From a virus: a stretch of 64,000 nucleotides of DNA. Shown piece by piece: positions 7,773 through 14,511 of this stretch (position 1 is its first letter; every line of letters begins with the position of its first letter). The translations under genes and the position numbers were made by a program. The notes below the pieces were generated by a model. The model was given only the letters and a program-made list of their open reading frames with translations. It had not been told where the DNA came from and ran no database searches. The stretch is taken from IMG/VR virus record IMGVR_UViG_3300018080_000116, positions 62,001 to 126,000 of that record; one strand, written 5' to 3'.

Positions 7773-7863
7773 AACTTTAACACTATGAGACGCCGCCCAC
7801 CGATTATAAGTCTTATAACTGTCTCATAACTGTTGTTGAACATATTCCAGGCAACGTTATAAG

Positions 7864-7888
7864 ACTCACTCGCCTGCGGCGAGTGAGT
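7864..7888. terminator. perfect hairpin, 11-bp stem, loop TGC
   Basis: Arms 7864-7874 and 7878-7888; third copy of the CACTCGCC core. Its left arm overlaps the right half of the GTTATAAGAC inverted repeat (7856-7865). Confidence 0.5.
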
Positions 7889-7994
7889 CATGTCCTACAC
7901 CACGAGCACCGATTATATTGAAACTAATTCGACGGCGGGCCTCGGCTATAATGCAATGATGTTGCATATCAGCCGACAGGTGTAAGTCCACCAA

Positions 7995-8023
7995 GCGTGC
8001 TCCGGGCGTAGCCCGGAGCACGC
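7995..8023. terminator. perfect hairpin, 13-bp stem, loop GTA
   Basis: Arms 7995-8007 and 8011-8023, GC-rich, no T-run. One of several triloop hairpins in this gap. Confidence 0.5.
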
Positions 8024-8172
8024 AGTAGCATGTCCAACACCCTTGGAATCTTATCCAACAAGCACAAAACTTTAATTGAAATGATTCCAAACAAGTCTTT
8101 AAGAGTTGCGGGCCGCATGTCGAACAGAGGCGACGGCGAGGCGGCTTGATCGCTTGGTGTTGAGCGGGAGTT

Positions 8173-8203
8173 GACTGTCCCACTGCGAAGCAGTGGGACA
8201 GTC
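8173..8203. terminator. perfect hairpin, 14-bp stem, loop GAA
   Basis: Arms 8173-8186 and 8190-8203. No T-run on either strand. Confidence 0.5.
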
Positions 8204-8220
8204 AGTCGGCTTGTGCGACG

Positions 8221-8247
8221 ATGTGCCGCCCCTATACAACTGGTCTT
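8221..8247 (-). promoter_or_regulatory. promoter-like element, leftward copy (CAGTTGTATAGGGGCGG)
   Basis: Read leftward it gives ACAAGACCAGTTGTATAGGG followed by GCGGCA. The same string, with small changes, occurs rightward at 8354-8381, so the two form a long imperfect inverted repeat around an AT-rich block. A third, leftward copy is at 23032-23052. Confidence 0.4.
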
Positions 8248-8353
8248 GTGGATTTTGAGATTTATTATCCGATTTTTGAATTTGGATTTTTGGATTTGCG
8301 GCCTGCGATTTGTTGGACAAGTACAGATGTATGACACACATTGGCGAAACCTA

Positions 8354-8381
8354 CGACAAGATCAGTTGTATATGGGGGCGG
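8354..8381 (+). promoter_or_regulatory. promoter-like element, rightward copy (CAGTTGTATATGGGGGCGG)
   Basis: Mirror partner of 8221-8247. TGTATA followed by a G-run and GCGG matches the 3' half of the 13-copy promoter-like element, but no CGAACC box is present at the usual distance. Confidence 0.4.
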
Positions 8382-8389
8382 CAGGCCGG

Positions 8390-8416
8390 GCTCCTGGCGG
8401 CTGCGCCGCCAGGAGC
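8390..8416. terminator. perfect hairpin, 12-bp stem, loop TGC
   Basis: Arms 8390-8401 and 8405-8416, immediately upstream of the first full promoter-like element. A near-identical hairpin (CCTGGCGGC TGC GCCGCCAGG core) sits at 14448-14476, again just before such an element. Confidence 0.5.
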
Positions 8417-8439
8417 TAGAATAAATTTTAGAATTCAGC

Positions 8440-8472
8440 GAACCCTTTCGGCTGAGCCGTGTATAAGGGGGC
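8440..8472 (+). promoter_or_regulatory. promoter-like element P1
   Basis: GAACC at 8440-8444, 17 bases, TATAA at 8462-8466, then GGGGGCG. First of 13 copies. Precedes the gene at 8568 with a leader of about 95 bases that contains a 9-bp hairpin (8472-8497). Confidence 0.7.
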
Positions 8473-8497
8473 GGACCCGAGGTCATAGTCGGGTCCG
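8472..8497 (+). promoter_or_regulatory. 5'-leader hairpin
   Basis: Arms 8472-8480 and 8489-8497 (CGGACCCGA/TCGGGTCCG) right after the P1 start region, so it would sit at the 5' end of the transcript. May protect the RNA or tune expression. Confidence 0.45.
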
Positions 8498-8567
8498 GGC
8501 CGTCTGCCTGTCGGCCTGCAAAGGGTGCGAACCCCAACAGGCCCCGTTTTCACCCAAGGAGATCGAG

Positions 8568-8843
8568 ATGAGCGACACGAAGACCGCCGTCCGCAATTGG
8601 GACGGCTACGACCATGTTGGTCAGATCATGGCCTACGAGCAGGGCGATCTGGACGACGATCAGGCGATCCGCTTGATCCAGTACCTCGTGGACACCGGTT
8701 TGGCCTGGAGCCTCCAGGGTTCCTATGGCAGGATGGCCCAGAGGATGATCCAGGTGGGCCTCGTCGCCCCTCGGCCCAACCTCGCCCCGCTGTACGGCAG
8801 CGTGGAAGAGTACGTCGAGGACAACGAGTTTCAGCGAGGCTAA
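8568..8843 (+). CDS. DUF7417-like small protein, 91 aa
   Basis: ATG at 8568 with AAGGAGATCGAG upstream; the longer open frame would include the promoter. The core IMAYEQGDLDDDQAIRLI, QYLVDTGLAWSLQG, YGRMAQRMI, GLV matches a short family I know from many phage and mobile-element genomes (YEqGel-x-airLfQhLvdtGLaw-LQG-YGR), of unknown function. Monocistronic cassette: promoter P1, leader, gene, hairpin 8856-8883. Confidence 0.7.
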   Translation: MSDTKTAVRNWDGYDHVGQIMAYEQGDLDDDQAIRLIQYLVDTGLAWSLQGSYGRMAQRMIQVGLVAPRPNLAPLYGSVEEYVEDNEFQRG

Positions 8844-8855
8844 GACGATCAGCAG

Positions 8856-8883
8856 GCCCCTCCCCCGCTGGCGGGGGAGGGGC
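8856..8883 (+). terminator. perfect hairpin, 13-bp stem
   Basis: Arms 8856-8868 and 8871-8883 (GCCCCTCCCCCGC and its complement), followed by AGGAAAAAAG rather than T. Directly upstream of promoter-like element P2. Confidence 0.5.
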
Positions 8884-8896
8884 AGGAAAAAAGACC

Positions 8897-8929
8897 GAAC
8901 CTTTTCTGTGGAACTGTGTATAAGGGGGC
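8897..8929 (+). promoter_or_regulatory. promoter-like element P2
   Basis: GAACC at 8897-8901, 17-base spacer, TATAA at 8919-8923, then GGGGGCGAA. Drives the gene at 9057 through a leader of about 125 bases. Confidence 0.7.
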
Positions 8930-9056
8930 GAACCGAGTATTAGTGCCGTGGGGAGTTCACTTCGGGTCGTGTGCCCGTTGGAGCGTTGCGGCTAGTTCGA
9001 CAGGTTTCGAGGCACCTTCTGGCCTGTCATCGCACCTATCCTGAAAGGATGGACCG

Positions 9057-9986
9057 ATGGCAGACCGTACCTACACTCTGACGTTCAATTCCCTGACCCT
9101 GGATACCACGAACCTCCGCATGGACAAGCGAGGGGGTCAGGAGGTCATCGACTACTTCTTCCTCGATGACACGTACACGATCCAGGACGACGAGATCGTC
9201 GATGTCGCCACCTTCCGCAGGTTGCTGGAAGAGGGTGACGAGACGACAATCGTGGAGATCGACGGCGACCGGACGGTGTTGAAGGTCGAGATCGACCTGT
9301 ACCCGATCCACAAGCCCGATCCGCCGACGCTGGCGTGCATGAAGACGCACATGGACGGTGCCCACTGCGGTCTCGGCGACTGGTATGACGAGATCGAGCA
9401 GGGCATCCAGGAGGCGCTGAACCAGGGTCCGGAGCACGAGTGGACGACTGGTTGGTATGCCAGCAAGAAAGAGATCGCTTCCGCCCGGATCACCAATGCC
9501 GAGGGTGGCATCCGGATCGAGGTCTCGGTCTCTGACGACTTCGACACTCCCGGCATGGGCGAGCGAGTCATTCAGCACACCACCGACCTGGAGACGATCC
9601 GGACGGCGATCTACGAAGCGTGGGAGGGTGCAGAGGACGACCAAAAGGACAATCGTGCCTATGCAGGCTACAGCATCCTCACCGAGGTCGATCTGGCTGA
9701 ACATTGGAAGGGGTGCAACGTGTTCCCCGAGCCCAAGGGCAAGGGGCAGGTCTGCATTGACTACTACATCGCTTGTGTGAGTCCGTTTGACGAAGAGTTC
9801 CCGCCCGGCGACAATTATCACGAGTGGGGGTTCCAGGGCGGCAGCGACGACGTACCCAAGCACGTGAGGGACCAGCTTGCCGAATGGGCCGAGCGTCACA
9901 AATATGGTGATGCCGAGGGCGAGTCTCTGACCGTCGAAGGGTACACGATCAAACCCTGGGACGAAAATAAAATTGGAAAAGACTGA
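9057..9986 (+). CDS. hypothetical acidic protein, 309 aa
   Basis: ATG at 9057 with GAAAGGATGGACCG just upstream. Acidic and probably beta-rich in the first 85 residues (YTLTFNSLTLDTTNLRMD, TTIVEIDGDRTVLKVEIDLYP), then a middle part with HMDGAHCGLGDWYDEI and a C-terminal part with NYHEWGFQGG. No known family. Sole gene of its cassette, with its own promoter-like element upstream and another starting at its stop codon. Confidence 0.7.
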   Translation: MADRTYTLTFNSLTLDTTNLRMDKRGGQEVIDYFFLDDTYTIQDDEIVDVATFRRLLEEGDETTIVEIDGDRTVLKVEIDLYPIHKPDPPTLACMKTHMDGAHCGLGDWYDEIEQGIQEALNQGPEHEWTTGWYASKKEIASARITNAEGGIRIEVSVSDDFDTPGMGERVIQHTTDLETIRTAIYEAWEGAEDDQKDNRAYAGYSILTEVDLAEHWKGCNVFPEPKGKGQVCIDYYIACVSPFDEEFPPGDNYHEWGFQGGSDDVPKHVRDQLAEWAERHKYGDAEGESLTVEGYTIKPWDENKIGKD

Positions 9987-10017
9987 ACCTTTTAAGAGGG
10001 TCGGTGTATAAGGGGGC
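9985..10017 (+). promoter_or_regulatory. promoter-like element P3
   Basis: GAACC starts at 9985, inside the stop codon (TGA 9984-9986) of the preceding gene; TATAA at 10007-10011 after 17 bases, then GGGGGCGA. Short leader to the gene at 10059. Confidence 0.7.
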
Positions 10018-10058
10018 GACGGCAACATTGCCGTCGCCCCTATCCGAAGGAGAACCCC

Positions 10059-10535
10059 ATGAGCGACCTTTATCGACGCCGGTTGGAAGCACGAGTCAAG
10101 GCAGTCAACCGAGCCCACGCCGAGGCCAATCGCCTGTGTGCCCTGTTTCGAGCCCATTTCACCGATCTGGTGGGCAAGAAGATTCTGACCGTTGACGGCA
10201 ACTTCATGGCCCGAGTCAAGCAGGCGATGCCCGAATTGCCCCATACGGACGGCCTGATGGTGTATCGCTACCGCAGCGAGTATTCTCTGACGTTCGTGGT
10301 CAAGACGAACGAGATGATCGAGGGCGAGCACTCCTGCCTGTACTATGAAGCGTCGTTCGACGTGGGCAACCTGGACGGCCAGAACCTCAAAGAGATCGAC
10401 CAGCGCCCGTGTGAGTACCGGACGGACTTCACGGCGGAAGAGATCGCCGACCTGCGAGCGGATTACCAGCAGAAGCAGAAGATCGCCGACGCTGCCAAAT
10501 CGGCCTTGTACCCCTTTGGCGAGCACGACAGATAA
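10059..10535 (+). CDS. hypothetical protein, 158 aa
   Basis: ATG at 10059 with GAAGGAGAACCCC upstream. Helical N-terminus (RRLEARVKAVNRAHAEANRLC), a beta-type middle (LMVYRYRSEYSLTFVVKT) and a helical C-terminus (FTAEEIADLRADYQQKQKIA). Soluble; family unknown. Single-gene cassette between P3 and P4. Confidence 0.7.
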   Translation: MSDLYRRRLEARVKAVNRAHAEANRLCALFRAHFTDLVGKKILTVDGNFMARVKQAMPELPHTDGLMVYRYRSEYSLTFVVKTNEMIEGEHSCLYYEASFDVGNLDGQNLKEIDQRPCEYRTDFTAEEIADLRADYQQKQKIADAAKSALYPFGEHDR

Positions 10536-10550
10536 AATTCAGAATTGACC

Positions 10551-10584
10551 GAACCCTTTGCGGCTGAGCCGTGTATAAGGGGGC
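10551..10584 (+). promoter_or_regulatory. promoter-like element P4
   Basis: GAACC at 10551-10555, 18-base spacer, TATAA at 10574-10578, then GGGGGCGAAC. Spacer GCGGCTGAGCCG is nearly the same as in P1. Upstream of the gene at 10686. Confidence 0.7.
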
Positions 10585-10685
10585 GAACCTGGGAGGCAAC
10601 AAACGGCTGGCGGGTAGATGTGCCCTTCGCATCCTTAGAAAAGCCAGCGGCCTCCCACCTTTCTGTCACTCAGTTGGAGAACCCC

Positions 10686-11687
10686 ATGTCGTATCACGAA
10701 GCCACCCAAGCGTTGGAACGTTGCCTGCTCGACCGTCGTCTGGTCGGCAGCAACCAGTACGTTGTGTCCAGCAGCACGCTGGAACCGGATGGACGCCGCC
10801 GCAAGGCGCTGATCCGCCGCCTTCTCAAGGAAGGCATGATGACCGCCCACGAGCAGGGTATGCTCGATGCCTTCGATCCCACCGACAAGGTGTTGACCGG
10901 CCTGACGCCGGATGTCGTGGACTTCAAGGCCAAGTGGGAAGAGGGTCGTCGTGACCGTGAGGTCCGCTACTACGCTCGTGACCGCTGGTTCATCCGGTTC
11001 GAGGAACTGAGCTACGCCGAGCGGCTGGGCATCCTCGATCTGGCAGGTGAGATGGGGGTCCGCTTCTACGTCGTGGATGGCACGCCGCTGAACTACTCGG
11101 CGAGCCACTATGCCGACGAGCCCGGCATCCAAGAGGATCGAGGCTCGTGCGAGTGGCACGGCCCGTTTGCGACCCTGGATCAGGCTCAGGAGCAGCGGTC
11201 GAAGTGCTACGCTCGCAGCAGTGGTATGCGGTGCGGCTACGAGATTGTGTTCGACACCGAGGAACTGGAAGCCCACATCGACGAAGCCTGCTTCGAGGAA
11301 CGGTTCCAGGAATACTACCCGAAGCTCTTCGCCTGGGCGCTGGTCAAGTGCGGCATCCTGTCCGAAGACGAGGCATACGAGACGTACCAGCAGGGCGACG
11401 AGACCAAGAAGCGCCCGCTGGTGACCGTCGCCGATGGGCACGGTCTCATCATCGGCAACCGAGCCAACGTGTCGGCCAAGCCCGACCAGTGGCAGGCCGA
11501 TGTCACCAAGGGCATCGACCGCCTGATCGACCAGATCGCCCAGGCCCAGGCCAAGCTGGAACTGTATCGCAAGATCGAGAAGGGGCTGGCGGCATACGTC
11601 GGTGGGTTCGCACAGTTCCTCGAAGACTACAAGGGACACCTGCGGACGGCCTTGCAGCAGGAAGACAACGAAGCCGAAGCAGCCTGA
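10686..11687 (+). CDS. hypothetical protein, 333 aa
   Basis: ATG at 10686 has TTGGAGAACCCC upstream; the frame is open to 10545 but that stretch contains the promoter. Helical N-terminal 90 residues with basic patches (DGRRRKALIRRLLKEGMM), a middle with FIRFEELSYAERLGILDLAGEMG and a C-terminal coiled region (GIDRLIDQIAQAQAKLELYRKIEKG). No known family. The coiled C-terminus suggests oligomerisation. Confidence 0.7.
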   Translation: MSYHEATQALERCLLDRRLVGSNQYVVSSSTLEPDGRRRKALIRRLLKEGMMTAHEQGMLDAFDPTDKVLTGLTPDVVDFKAKWEEGRRDREVRYYARDRWFIRFEELSYAERLGILDLAGEMGVRFYVVDGTPLNYSASHYADEPGIQEDRGSCEWHGPFATLDQAQEQRSKCYARSSGMRCGYEIVFDTEELEAHIDEACFEERFQEYYPKLFAWALVKCGILSEDEAYETYQQGDETKKRPLVTVADGHGLIIGNRANVSAKPDQWQADVTKGIDRLIDQIAQAQAKLELYRKIEKGLAAYVGGFAQFLEDYKGHLRTALQQEDNEAEAA

Positions 11688-11705
11688 TTGGGGAGTTGCA
11701 ACCCT

Positions 11706-11738
11706 GAGCCCCCGGCCCTTGGGCCGGGGGCTCCTTCT
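11706..11738 (+). terminator. strong GC hairpin with short T-rich tail
   Basis: Arms 11706-11717 and 11722-11733 (GAGCCCCCGGCC and complement), then CTTCTAA. Separates the gene ending at 11687 from the next cassette. Confidence 0.6.
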
Positions 11739-11739
11739 A

Positions 11740-11754
11740 AGTTCGGATGTATAA
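11740..11754 (+). promoter_or_regulatory. promoter-like element, class II (AGTTCGGATGTATAA)
   Basis: Second conserved element of the region: AGTNC-x-x-ATGTATAA. Placed directly after the hairpin and 15 bases before the gene at 11769, so its transcript would have almost no leader. Confidence 0.5.
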
Positions 11755-11768
11755 CGGAGCCCCATACC

Positions 11769-11909
11769 ATGACAGCCAACAGGTTCAACGCCCTTTGTTG
11801 CGAAGCCCTAGTCCACCCGGCGATTGCTCTTGAGAACGAAGAGATCGTCGAGGCATTGCGGCAGAGGAATGACGCCAGGGTCGAGGCCCTGTTGCGAGAG
11901 GAATTCTAA
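11769..11909 (+). CDS. micro-protein, 46 aa
   Basis: ATG at 11769 with ACGGAGCCCCATACC upstream. Small helical protein (NEEIVEALRQRNDARVEALLREEF). Overlaps the next start as TAATG. Function unknown. Confidence 0.6.
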   Translation: MTANRFNALCCEALVHPAIALENEEIVEALRQRNDARVEALLREEF

Positions 11910-12097
11910 TGATCCAGGTACTTGAAGCCCAGTCCGACCGGTTTCGCATCGTCATGCAGATCGGTGCATTGTACGCCAGCATCAATCTCAAGACAGGCCA
12001 GTGTCAGACCACGAGCGGCGATATGTGGTTCGACAGCGACCTGGACGAAGTTGTGGGCATGATCCGCCACGAGCGGAGCATCCGGAGGGCAGCATGA
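11909..12097 (+). CDS. hypothetical protein, 62 aa
   Basis: Starts on the last base of the previous stop. Beta-hairpin-like N-terminus (FRIVMQIGALYASINLKTGQC) and helical end (LDEVVGMIRHERSIRRAA). Function unknown. Stop overlaps the next ATG as ATGA. Confidence 0.65.
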   Translation: MIQVLEAQSDRFRIVMQIGALYASINLKTGQCQTTSGDMWFDSDLDEVVGMIRHERSIRRAA

Positions 12098-12315
12098 AGA
12101 TCGTAGTCGGCGACTCAGTTCGCCAAGCAACGTACCCTGAGGGTCGTCAGTTCGGCCCGGTACGCACGGTCACATCAACCGACCGAAAGCCCGGCCAGTT
12201 CGGCGAGCAAGCCTTCTGGTGTGGCAACCTGGGCCTGACGACATTGTGTGCCGTCAAGGTCGAGCCCCAAAGGAGAGACCATGATCTTAGGCAGCAGCCA
12301 CCACAAGAACACTGA
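12094..12315 (+). CDS. hypothetical protein, 73 aa
   Basis: ATGA overlap with the upstream gene. Starts MKIVVGDSVRQATYPEG and carries GPVRTVTSTDRKPGQFGEQAFWCG, a pattern seen in small SH3-like folds. The last 35 bases overlap the next gene in another frame; the start of that gene has its own Shine-Dalgarno sequence, so both are kept. Confidence 0.55.
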   Translation: MKIVVGDSVRQATYPEGRQFGPVRTVTSTDRKPGQFGEQAFWCGNLGLTTLCAVKVEPQRRDHDLRQQPPQEH

Positions 12316-12469
12316 GCGCACCATCCCCATCGAATGTGAGCCGGGCGGCGGCTACATCATACTGACCGCCGACGAGTTCGACCGACTCCAGCAGGGCGAG
12401 CCGGTCAAGAAGCGTAGCGGCGACTGCCGTGGCGACTTCGAGATTGTCGCCCAAATAGTTCGAAAATAA
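12281..12469 (+). CDS. hypothetical protein, 62 aa
   Basis: ATG at 12281 follows AGGAGAGACC. Beta-rich with IPIECEPGGGYIILTADEFDRLQQGEP, then a basic end (KKRSGDCRGDFEIVAQIVRK). Family unknown. Promoter-like element P5 begins two bases after its stop. Confidence 0.6.
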   Translation: MILGSSHHKNTERTIPIECEPGGGYIILTADEFDRLQQGEPVKKRSGDCRGDFEIVAQIVRK

Positions 12470-12471
12470 CC

Positions 12472-12505
12472 GAACCCTTTCCCCACCAGCCGTGTATAAG
12501 GGGGC
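12472..12505 (+). promoter_or_regulatory. promoter-like element P5
   Basis: GAACC at 12472-12476, 18-base spacer, TATAA at 12495-12499, then GGGGGCGA. Followed at once by iteron block 2, so the block would lie in the first 40 transcribed bases. Confidence 0.7.
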
Positions 12506-12512
12506 GACCCCA

Positions 12513-12535
12513 GGATACATCCGTAGGATATATCC
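12513..12535. promoter_or_regulatory. GGATRYATCC iteron block 2
   Basis: GGATACATCC (12513-12522) and GGATATATCC (12526-12535), exactly 13 bases apart. Located between P5 and the gene at 12560, a position that fits a roadblock operator or an RNA-level control site. Confidence 0.6.
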
Positions 12536-12559
12536 CACTCAGTCAGGAGAGACTCGCAC

Positions 12560-12820
12560 ATGTCCCATCCCACCGCCCAAGAGGTCGCAGACATCCTCAG
12601 TAGCTTTGTCAATGGCATGAGGAGCGACGACGTGGCAGAACTGGTCGATCTGATGCAGCGTGACCACCCGACCTTGGTCACCAACAAGGGCCGACTTTTT
12701 CTGGCCTTCTTCGAGGCCGGAACTGATGACAACGGCGACCTGCGGCGTGAGGCCCTGGCCAAGCTATCCCAGGCCATTGCCGATCTGCCGGTCGAGGTAA
12801 AGCACCTACCGTACATATGA
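12560..12820 (+). CDS. helical protein, 86 aa
   Basis: ATG at 12560 with CAGGAGAGACTCGCAC upstream. Mainly alpha-helical (AQEVADILSSFVNGM, DVAELVDLMQRDHPTLV, REALAKLSQAIADLPVEV). No named family. It is the target of the P5/iteron control unit. Confidence 0.65.
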   Translation: MSHPTAQEVADILSSFVNGMRSDDVAELVDLMQRDHPTLVTNKGRLFLAFFEAGTDDNGDLRREALAKLSQAIADLPVEVKHLPYI

Positions 12821-12853
12821 TCCTTTCTCCTTGACTGGGTGACAGGGACGTAG

Positions 12854-12879
12854 GGGCCCGGCCCACCAGGGCCGGGCCC
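12854..12879 (+). terminator. GC hairpin, 11-bp stem, loop ACCA
   Basis: Arms 12854-12864 and 12869-12879 between the genes at 12560 and 12920; no T-run, so termination is probably partial. No separate promoter is visible for the next gene. Confidence 0.45.
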
Positions 12880-12919
12880 TGAACCCCGCACCACAAGCAC
12901 CACATTACTGGAGATCACC

Positions 12920-13951
12920 ATGGCCAGGAAAAAGAAGAAGAGAGATGGGCGAGAGATCAGGGCAGAGATTCAGAAGGAGATGACCGAGCGAATTGTGCAG
13001 GCCATCAAGGACGGCAAGCCGCCCTGGCGCAAGCCCTGGAGCAGCAGCCCGAACGCTGGTTGGCCGAAGAACATTGCCAGCAAGAAGCCGTACCGTGGCA
13101 TGAACCCCTTGCTGTTGACCTGTACGTGCATGGACTACGGCTACGATAGCTGTTGGTGGGGCACGTACAAGCAGTGGGGCGACCTGGGATGTCAGGTCAA
13201 GAAGCGGCCCGACGATGTGGAGTATTGGGGCACGAGGATCGTCTACTGGAGCCCGGTGCAGAGCACCCGCCCCAAGGACAAGGACGACCCGGACGGCGAG
13301 CGTGAGAAGTTCACGTGGTTCATGCTCAAGACCTACACGGTGTTCAACCTGGAGCAGGTTGACGACCCGGACGGCAAGCTTGAGAAGTTCGTCATCGACA
13401 AGGAGAAGCCCCAGATCGCCCCCGAGGCCATCGAAGACCCGGTGTTCGATATGGCTCGTGAGGTGATCGCTGCCACCGGTGCCAAGATCAGCCATGGTGG
13501 CGACCGAGCTTTCTACCGATTGCCCCAGCCCTACGAGGACTGGCCGAACCACAAGAGTGGTGACACGATCCGGCTGCCCAAGCCCGAGACCTTCGTGGCA
13601 CCTCAAGATTACTACTACACGGCCTTCCACGAGCTAGGGCACTGGAGCGAGGTGCGTCTGGGCCAGAAGGATGAGAAGTACGCCTTCAACGAACTGGTTG
13701 CTGAAATGGCGTCCTGCTTCATGGCCTCAGCATGTCAGATTCCGCAGTCCGATGTGATGGACAATCACGAGCGCTACATGGCCTCGTGGTTGGGCCGGAT
13801 GGGCGACGACCCGTCCTTCATCTTCAAGGCCAGCACGCTCGCAGCAAAGACCACTGAGCACCTGCTGAGCTACAGCGGCCACGAGGATGTGATCGGCGGT
13901 CAGCATGGCACTAAGGAGCTTGAGGGCGAGGAGCAGGCAGCCGCCGCTTAA
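12920..13951 (+). CDS. ArdC-like antirestriction / zincin protein, 343 aa
   Basis: N-terminal domain (about residues 10-150) matches the ArdC single-stranded-DNA-binding domain: ITERIVQAIKDG-type start, PPWRKPW, RGMNPLLL, WWGTYKQW, then FMLKTYTVFNLEQ. C-terminal domain is a zinc-metallopeptidase: HELGH at residues 237-241 with a following ELVAEMAS helix supplying the third ligand. ArdC proteins are carried by plasmids and phages; they bind ssDNA and block type I or II restriction. Two DDPDG segments (about 115 and 147) look like inserted acidic loops. Well supported by motifs and length. Confidence 0.85.
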   Translation: MARKKKKRDGREIRAEIQKEMTERIVQAIKDGKPPWRKPWSSSPNAGWPKNIASKKPYRGMNPLLLTCTCMDYGYDSCWWGTYKQWGDLGCQVKKRPDDVEYWGTRIVYWSPVQSTRPKDKDDPDGEREKFTWFMLKTYTVFNLEQVDDPDGKLEKFVIDKEKPQIAPEAIEDPVFDMAREVIAATGAKISHGGDRAFYRLPQPYEDWPNHKSGDTIRLPKPETFVAPQDYYYTAFHELGHWSEVRLGQKDEKYAFNELVAEMASCFMASACQIPQSDVMDNHERYMASWLGRMGDDPSFIFKASTLAAKTTEHLLSYSGHEDVIGGQHGTKELEGEEQAAAA

Positions 13952-13961
13952 GAAGGGAAGG

Positions 13962-13995
13962 AGATCTCGCCCGGCCTGGGCCGGGCGAGATCTTG
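13962..13995 (+). terminator. strong hairpin, 15-bp stem
   Basis: Arms 13962-13976 and 13979-13993 (AGATCTCGCCCGGCC and complement) just after the ArdC-like gene, followed by TTGATAC. Likely terminator or RNA-stabilising end. Confidence 0.55.
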
Positions 13996-14004
13996 ATACT
14001 CATC

Positions 14005-14166
14005 ATGAAAAAGTATTGGTTCAAGACATCGAGTGGTTCAGTCGTGGGCATGCATGGTTTTGGTGAGGTGAATGCCCTGGCGAACCTAAGGCACTGTCTG
14101 CCGCAGATCGAGGTTGTGTACAGGTGTGACAGCGAGGGCAACCCAAGGAGGATCTGCGAGGACTAG
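14005..14166 (+). CDS. micro-protein, 53 aa
   Basis: ATG at 14005 only 11 bases after the hairpin; no promoter element or strong ribosome site is visible. Product MKKYWFKTSSGSVVGMHGFGEVN... contains one plausible beta-alpha unit and ends NPRRICED. Weakly supported, though it ends before a good terminator (14241). Confidence 0.45.
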   Translation: MKKYWFKTSSGSVVGMHGFGEVNALANLRHCLPQIEVVYRCDSEGNPRRICED

Positions 14167-14240
14167 TATATAGCAGAACAATGGTGCTGCGAGCGGATCG
14201 ATGGGAGTGGTGCCCCAGAAGGACCGACCTGCTCGCCTCT

Positions 14241-14284
14241 AGAAGCCCGCTGGGATGGCATGGCCTCCAGCGGGCTTTCTTCAT
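14241..14284 (+). terminator. intrinsic terminator, 13-bp stem and T-run
   Basis: Arms 14241-14253 (AGAAGCCCGCTGG) and 14267-14279, followed by TTCTTC. A conventional rho-independent terminator for the ArdC transcript and its small downstream gene. Confidence 0.75.
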
Positions 14285-14370
14285 GCGCAATTTGTGAGAT
14301 TTATTCTGGATTTTTCTTTTTTGGATTTTCGAATTGATCTCGGGATTTTTCATTTGCGCAGTGGGATTTT

Positions 14371-14385
14371 AGTCCAGATGTATAA
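14371..14385 (+). promoter_or_regulatory. promoter-like element, class II (AGTCCAGATGTATAA)
   Basis: Matches AGTNC-x-x-ATGTATAA, directly after the AT-rich GATTTTT block. No gene follows before the next copy 40 bases on. Confidence 0.45.
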
Positions 14386-14410
14386 CACGTGGTTGGCCTG
14401 GACGGTTTTA

Positions 14411-14430
14411 AGTGCAGATGTATAAGGGGG
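14411..14430 (+). promoter_or_regulatory. promoter-like element, class II with G-run
   Basis: AGTGCAGATGTATAA followed by GGGGGCGG, so it joins the upstream half of the class II element to the downstream half of the P element. Confidence 0.5.
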
Positions 14431-14447
14431 CGGCACCGCCGAGCCGG

Positions 14448-14476
14448 GTGCCCTGGCGGCTGCGCCGCCAGGGCAC
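14448..14476. terminator. perfect hairpin, 13-bp stem, loop TGC
   Basis: Arms 14448-14460 and 14464-14476. Near copy of the hairpin at 8390-8416 and likewise placed right before a P element (P6 starts at 14478). Confidence 0.5.
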
Positions 14477-14477
14477 C

Positions 14478-14511
14478 GAACCTTTCGGCGTCGAGCCGTG
14501 TATAAGGGGGC
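14478..14511 (+). promoter_or_regulatory. promoter-like element P6
   Basis: GAACC at 14478-14482, 18-base spacer, TATAA at 14501-14505, then GGGGGCGA. Precedes the gene at 14562. Confidence 0.7.

Larger units (their letters stand above)
7303..8439. other. 1.1-kb non-coding segment rich in hairpins
   Basis: No convincing gene on either strand; the reading frames that exist run through perfect hairpins. It holds six long hairpins with three-base loops, the 10-bp inverted repeat GTCTTATAAC / GTTATAAGAC (7810-7819 and 7856-7865), a motif TAAGTCCTT (7564) that recurs near 24 kb, an AT-rich GATTTTT block (8246-8300), and two inverted promoter-like copies (8221-8247 and 8354-8381). It separates two gene sets of different style and is a candidate control or replication region. 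Confidence 0.6.

Noticed and set aside
9036-10526. 496-residue leftward frame
   Set aside because: It runs antisense to two plus-strand genes and two promoter-like elements, with the Leu/Val/Asp-heavy composition of a reverse shadow in GC-rich DNA.
10635-11765. 376-residue leftward frame
   Set aside because: Complete antisense of the gene at 10686; no start signal, and composition typical of an antisense shadow.
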